From GWC2-56-14 sp043731355 (lineage in GTDB: Bacteria > Nitrospirota > UBA9217), in the NCBI GenBank assembly GCA_043731355.1, contig JAYTJE010000132.1, forward strand, positions 1-8,244: DNA of 8,244 nucleotides, read 5' to 3'. Below the pieces are notes generated by a model, which saw only the letters and a program-made list of their open reading frames with translations, was not told the origin of the DNA and searched no databases. Shown one piece after another: positions 5,341 through 8,244 of this stretch. The position numbers and the translations under genes are program-made. Every line of letters starts with the position of its first letter. Position 1 is the first letter of the stretch.

Positions 5341-6690
5341 CTACCCCAGGTTTTCTTTGATAAGCCCCGCCAGGTCTTCGGCGAGCTGTTTGATCTCCGC
5401 CTCGTTCTCGCCCTCGATCATCACGCGGACCTTGGGTTCGGTGCCGGAATACCGGACGAGCAAACGGCCGGTGCCTTCGAGTTTTTTTGAGATATCCGCC
5501 ATGCGTCCTGCGAGCTCCGGGATCGATTCGAGATCGCGCCGTTCCCGCACTTTCACGTTGACCAGCGTCTGGGGAAAGGTTTTCATGCACGAGGCAAGCT
5601 GAGACAGGGACTTGTCCGTCTGCTTCATGATCGCAAGGATCTGGAGCGCCGAGATGAGGCCGTCACCAGTGGTATTGTGGTCCAGGAAAATAATGTGGCC
5701 CGATTGTTCGCCGCCGAGGTTGTAACCGCCCTCGATCATTTTTTCCATGACCGAGCGGTCTCCTACGGAGGCCCGGACTAATTTGCCGCCTGCTTCGCGC
5801 ATGGCGAGCTCGAGCCCCAGATTGCTCATGACCGTGGCGACCAGCGTGTTGTGTTTGAGCCTGCCGTGTTTCATCAGCTGAAGCGCGCAGATTGCCATCG
5901 CGTGGTCTCCGTCGACGACCGTGCCGTTCTCATCGCACAGGATCAGGCGGTCGGCGTCTCCGTCGAAGGCAATGCCGATATGTGCCTTGTTCGCCACGAC
6001 GGCCCGCGAGATCACTTCAGGATGGAGCGAGCCGCAGCCCTGGTTGATGTTCATGCCGTTCGGCTGGTCGTAGAGGGAGATGACGCCGGCGCCGAGCTCG
6101 ATCAGGATGCGCGGGCCGATCCGGTAGGCGGCGCCGTTGGCCGAATCCACGACAATGCGGAGCCCCGCAAGGTCGAGGCCGCGCGGCACTGATGATTTCA
6201 CGAACTCATTGTAGCGGCCGATTGCGTCGTCGATGCGGGTCGCTTTGCCGATCTCCGAGGCCGTGGGCCTGATGGTGTCGATCGCTCCGGAGAAGATCAG
6301 GTCTTCCATTTTTTTCTCAAGCTCGTCGGGAAGTTTGAACCCGTCGCGGCCGAAGAACTTGATGCCGTTGTCCTCGTAGGGGTTGTGGGAGGCCGAGATC
6401 ACGACGCCGGCGTCCGCCCGCAGGCTTCGCGTCAGGAAGGCGATCCCCGGCGTGGGCACCGGGCCGACCAGCAGCACGTCGATGCCCATGGAGCAGAGCC
6501 CCGAGGTGAGGGCGCTCTCGATCATATAGCCCGACAGGCGCGTGTCCTTGCCGATGACGATGCGGTGGCGCCGCGACGAATCGCGGAACACATGGGCGGC
6601 GGCGCGGCCGATGCGCATCGCCATTTCACTGGTCATGGGGTCCTGGTTCGCCACCCCGCGGACGCCGTCGGTCCCAAAAAGTTTTTTCAT
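5341..6690 (-). CDS. glmM: Phosphoglucosamine mutase GlmM
   Basis: GlmM interconverts glucosamine-6-phosphate and glucosamine-1-phosphate in the cytoplasm, feeding UDP-GlcNAc synthesis for peptidoglycan and lipopolysaccharide. The 449 residues match the family length and all four signatures are intact: the N-terminal FGTDGVRG (5-12), the active-site loop ISASHNP with the phosphorylated Ser101, the magnesium loop DGDADR (243-248), the sugar-specificity loop GGEQSGH (326-332) and the phosphate-binding RYSGTEPKVR (413-422). The GEQSGH form and the gene context favour GlmM over phosphomannomutase. Its ATG overlaps the cdaR stop in an ATGA arrangement, and the Shine-Dalgarno-like AAAGGGTG lies inside the end of cdaR, so translation is probably coupled. 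In Firmicutes GlmM binds and inhibits the CdaA cyclase; whether it does so here is inference. Confidence 0.98.
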   Translation of the reverse strand: MKKLFGTDGVRGVANQDPMTSEMAMRIGRAAAHVFRDSSRRHRIVIGKDTRLSGYMIESALTSGLCSMGIDVLLVGPVPTPGIAFLTRSLRADAGVVISASHNPYEDNGIKFFGRDGFKLPDELEKKMEDLIFSGAIDTIRPTASEIGKATRIDDAIGRYNEFVKSSVPRGLDLAGLRIVVDSANGAAYRIGPRILIELGAGVISLYDQPNGMNINQGCGSLHPEVISRAVVANKAHIGIAFDGDADRLILCDENGTVVDGDHAMAICALQLMKHGRLKHNTLVATVMSNLGLELAMREAGGKLVRASVGDRSVMEKMIEGGYNLGGEQSGHIIFLDHNTTGDGLISALQILAIMKQTDKSLSQLASCMKTFPQTLVNVKVRERRDLESIPELAGRMADISKKLEGTGRLLVRYSGTEPKVRVMIEGENEAEIKQLAEDLAGLIKENLG

Positions 6691-7343
6691 GGCCGCACCC
6701 TTTCTATGACGATACGGACGTTGAGCTCCTTGTCCAGCAGCTTGACCGGCTTGCCGGCATAGTCGAGTTTCGGTTCCACGGTGATCGTCTTTGTGGCGCC
6801 ATCGATATCGATGGGCATGGTCTGGAGCGTGGCCAGCGGTTTTACGACGCCTGCCGGGCCTTCGATGACGATGCGCGGGGGGTTGGCCGTGGCGCTGGCA
6901 ACGCGGTAGCCCCGGGCGGGAACCCCGTGGAGCGCCGGGGTGATCCTGACGGACTTGCGCAGGATGGGCTCGAGCCTGACCGTGATCTCATAGGGAGACA
7001 GACGGGTCACGGCGATGCCGGAGGGCCGGGTGATATCGTCCGGCGAGACGCGGACGCGGTTCTCCCCTTCTTTGGCCAGCGAGAGGTCAATGGACCCTGA
7101 CACCTCTTTGTCCGCGGCGATATCCCGGAGTAAGCGTTCCTGGCCCTGCAAACGCACCTCGAGGTAGCCAGGCACGTCGCCGACCACGGCCATGCCGGCG
7201 GGGATGTTCTTTAATTCCAGCGGGACCGTGAGGGCGAGCTCCAGCTTCCCTTTTGACGTTATGTTGAACCAGAGGATGAGCGCCAGTCCGAGGGAGATGA
7301 GCTTGATGCCCCAGTTTTCAAAAAAGATCTTCCGGTAGTCCAT
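6687..7343 (-). CDS. cdaR: YbbR-domain protein, CdaA regulator (CdaR)
   Basis: This 218-residue protein has one N-terminal membrane helix (about 11-28, GIKLISLGLALILWFNIT) followed by an extracytoplasmic part of YbbR-type beta-rich repeats: one at about 35-110 and a second at about 115-215, each showing the alternating V/I pattern and the PxxVxVxxxG-like turns of the family. In Firmicutes such proteins bind the membrane cyclase CdaA and tune its output. With two YbbR repeats it is shorter than the Bacillus homologue, as is usual for Gram-negative members. Its ATG follows the cdaA stop by four bases and has AGGA inside the end of cdaA, so the two are probably translated together. The fold call rests on pattern and gene order, since YbbR repeats are poorly conserved in sequence. 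Confidence 0.92.
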   Translation of the reverse strand: MDYRKIFFENWGIKLISLGLALILWFNITSKGKLELALTVPLELKNIPAGMAVVGDVPGYLEVRLQGQERLLRDIAADKEVSGSIDLSLAKEGENRVRVSPDDITRPSGIAVTRLSPYEITVRLEPILRKSVRITPALHGVPARGYRVASATANPPRIVIEGPAGVVKPLATLQTMPIDIDGATKTITVEPKLDYAGKPVKLLDKELNVRIVIERVRP

Positions 7344-7347
7344 AGTA

Positions 7348-8136
7348 TTATTTCCTGGCCTTCGGTTTTACAAAAATGTCCGACAAGGTCTTTCTGAGCG
7401 CCTGGGCGTCGGCGTTGTGCTCGATCGTTCCGCCGGACACGACCGAGATCTCGCCGGTTTCCTCCGAGACGACGACCACGATAGCGTCCGACTCCTCCGT
7501 GAGGCCGATGGCCGCGCGGTGGCGCGTGCCCAGCGCTTTTGAAATGTTCGGAGCAAGCGTAAGCGGCAGGAAACAGCCCGCGGCGATGAGCCTCCCGTTC
7601 CGGATGATGGCGGCCCCGTCGTGGATCGGCGAATAGGGCAGGAAGATGCTGATAAGCAGCTCTTTGGTCACTTTGGCGTCCAGCTCCGTCCCCATTTCCA
7701 CGATGGTCGTCAGGTCGGTGTCGCGTTCGAGCACGATGAGCGATCCGATCCGTTTGTTCGCCATGGAAACGGCGGCCTTGACCGCTTCTTCTATGAATTT
7801 GGAGCCCTCCGCGGGCGAGAGTTTCCGGAAAAGATTGCGCTGTCCCACCTGGGCGAGGGTGCGCCTGATCTCGGGCTGGAACAGGATAATGATGGCAAGG
7901 ATGATCTGGGACCAGAAACTGCGGATGAGCCAGTCGAGCGTATAGAACTTGAGCCACTGCGAGGCGCCGAGCACGAGCATGATCAGTCCGATGCCGACCA
8001 GCATCTGAAAGGCGCGGGTGCCTTTGATCAGGAGCAGCAGCCGGTAGAAGAGGTAGTAGACGAGCGCGATGTCCACCGTATCGTTCAACCACCGGTAGTG
8101 CGCCAGAGCTTCCTTGATTTCAGTAAAGGAGATCAT
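7348..8136 (-). CDS. cdaA: Diadenylate cyclase CdaA (DacA)
   Basis: CdaA condenses two ATP to cyclic di-AMP, a second messenger for potassium, osmotic and cell-wall control. Three membrane helices occupy about residues 21-37, 44-59 and 72-87, followed by a cytoplasmic DAC domain (about 105-255). The catalytic signatures are complete: PIHDGAAII with DGA at 173-175, and GTRHRAAIGL with RHR at 205-207. The 262-residue length and the three-helix layout are typical of the CdaA class, as opposed to DisA or CdaS. The start at 8136 has AGGA eight bases upstream. It is the first gene of the visible operon and is followed at four bases by cdaR, the usual partner. In related bacteria ftsH and folP often lie upstream; the window ends before this can be seen. 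Confidence 0.97.
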   Translation of the reverse strand: MISFTEIKEALAHYRWLNDTVDIALVYYLFYRLLLLIKGTRAFQMLVGIGLIMLVLGASQWLKFYTLDWLIRSFWSQIILAIIILFQPEIRRTLAQVGQRNLFRKLSPAEGSKFIEEAVKAAVSMANKRIGSLIVLERDTDLTTIVEMGTELDAKVTKELLISIFLPYSPIHDGAAIIRNGRLIAAGCFLPLTLAPNISKALGTRHRAAIGLTEESDAIVVVVSEETGEISVVSGGTIEHNADAQALRKTLSDIFVKPKARK

Positions 8137-8181
8137 TCAGCAAATCCTAACCCGGACAAGCCGGAGCCAAAACCTTGAAAC

Positions 8182-8208
8182 CACGAAGGACACGATGAGC
8201 ACGAAGGG
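8182..8208 (+). repeat. Three 9-bp tandem units, dispersed-repeat-like
   Basis: Three contiguous 9-base units read CACGAAGGA, CACGATGAG and CACGAAGGG. This resembles, from memory, the CACGAAGGA-type dispersed intergenic repeat found in several environmental bacterial lineages. It lies 46 bases upstream of the cdaA start, on the 5' side of the operon, next to the AT-rich window edge. No convincing promoter could be placed around it. Confidence 0.7.
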
Positions 8209-8244
8209 ATTAATTTCTTGTTTTTAACTAATGAGCTCAGTATT

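Noticed and set aside
7259..8092. 277-codon minus-strand frame across cdaA and cdaR
   Set aside because: It is a shifted frame of cdaA, which has complete catalytic motifs; the shifted product is rich in Arg and His with no fold pattern.
7621..8178. 185-codon plus-strand frame opposite cdaA
   Set aside because: It is antisense to the cyclase and to its membrane helices, is rich in charged residues, and has no ribosome binding site evidence.

Overview
The window joins two stretches of different character. The right two thirds (about 2770-8136, all minus strand) is GC-rich and encodes a compact housekeeping operon. Transcribed right to left it reads diadenylate cyclase (cdaA/dacA), its YbbR-domain partner (cdaR), phosphoglucosamine mutase (glmM) and the DNA-uptake channel protein ComEC. 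The cdaA-cdaR-glmM order is widely conserved in bacteria. The protein style and base composition suggest an uncultivated Gram-negative lineage of the Desulfobacterota or Nitrospirota kind; that placement is an impression from the sequence, not a measurement.

The left quarter (1-2015, all plus strand) is visibly more AT-rich and looks acquired. It carries three co-directional, closely spaced genes: an unrecognised protein of about 256 residues with a non-ATG start, a protein resembling the DUF6339 family, and a Vsr-type (very short patch repair) endonuclease. Vsr normally accompanies a cytosine-5 methyltransferase, so this is probably the 3' end of a larger restriction-modification or defence cassette whose methyltransferase and ATPase/helicase genes would lie before position 1.

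Between them, 2016-2768 is a junction zone with no intact gene. It holds an 11-bp perfect inverted repeat, a small GC hairpin, a 40-bp-period tandem repeat with two exact copies and two decayed ones, several copies of the octamer TAGGGTCA (one overlapping the vsr stop codon), and a short ORF whose first 27 residues look like the N-terminus of a YcgL-type nucleotidyltransferase that then breaks off. This fits repeated insertion and deletion at the end of the comEC operon.

The operon links c-di-AMP synthesis (CdaA, CdaR) with the first committed step towards UDP-GlcNAc and peptidoglycan (GlmM). Its genes overlap or are separated by at most 25 bases. The right edge, upstream of cdaA, holds a three-unit 9-bp tandem repeat resembling a dispersed repeat I recall from environmental bacterial genomes.
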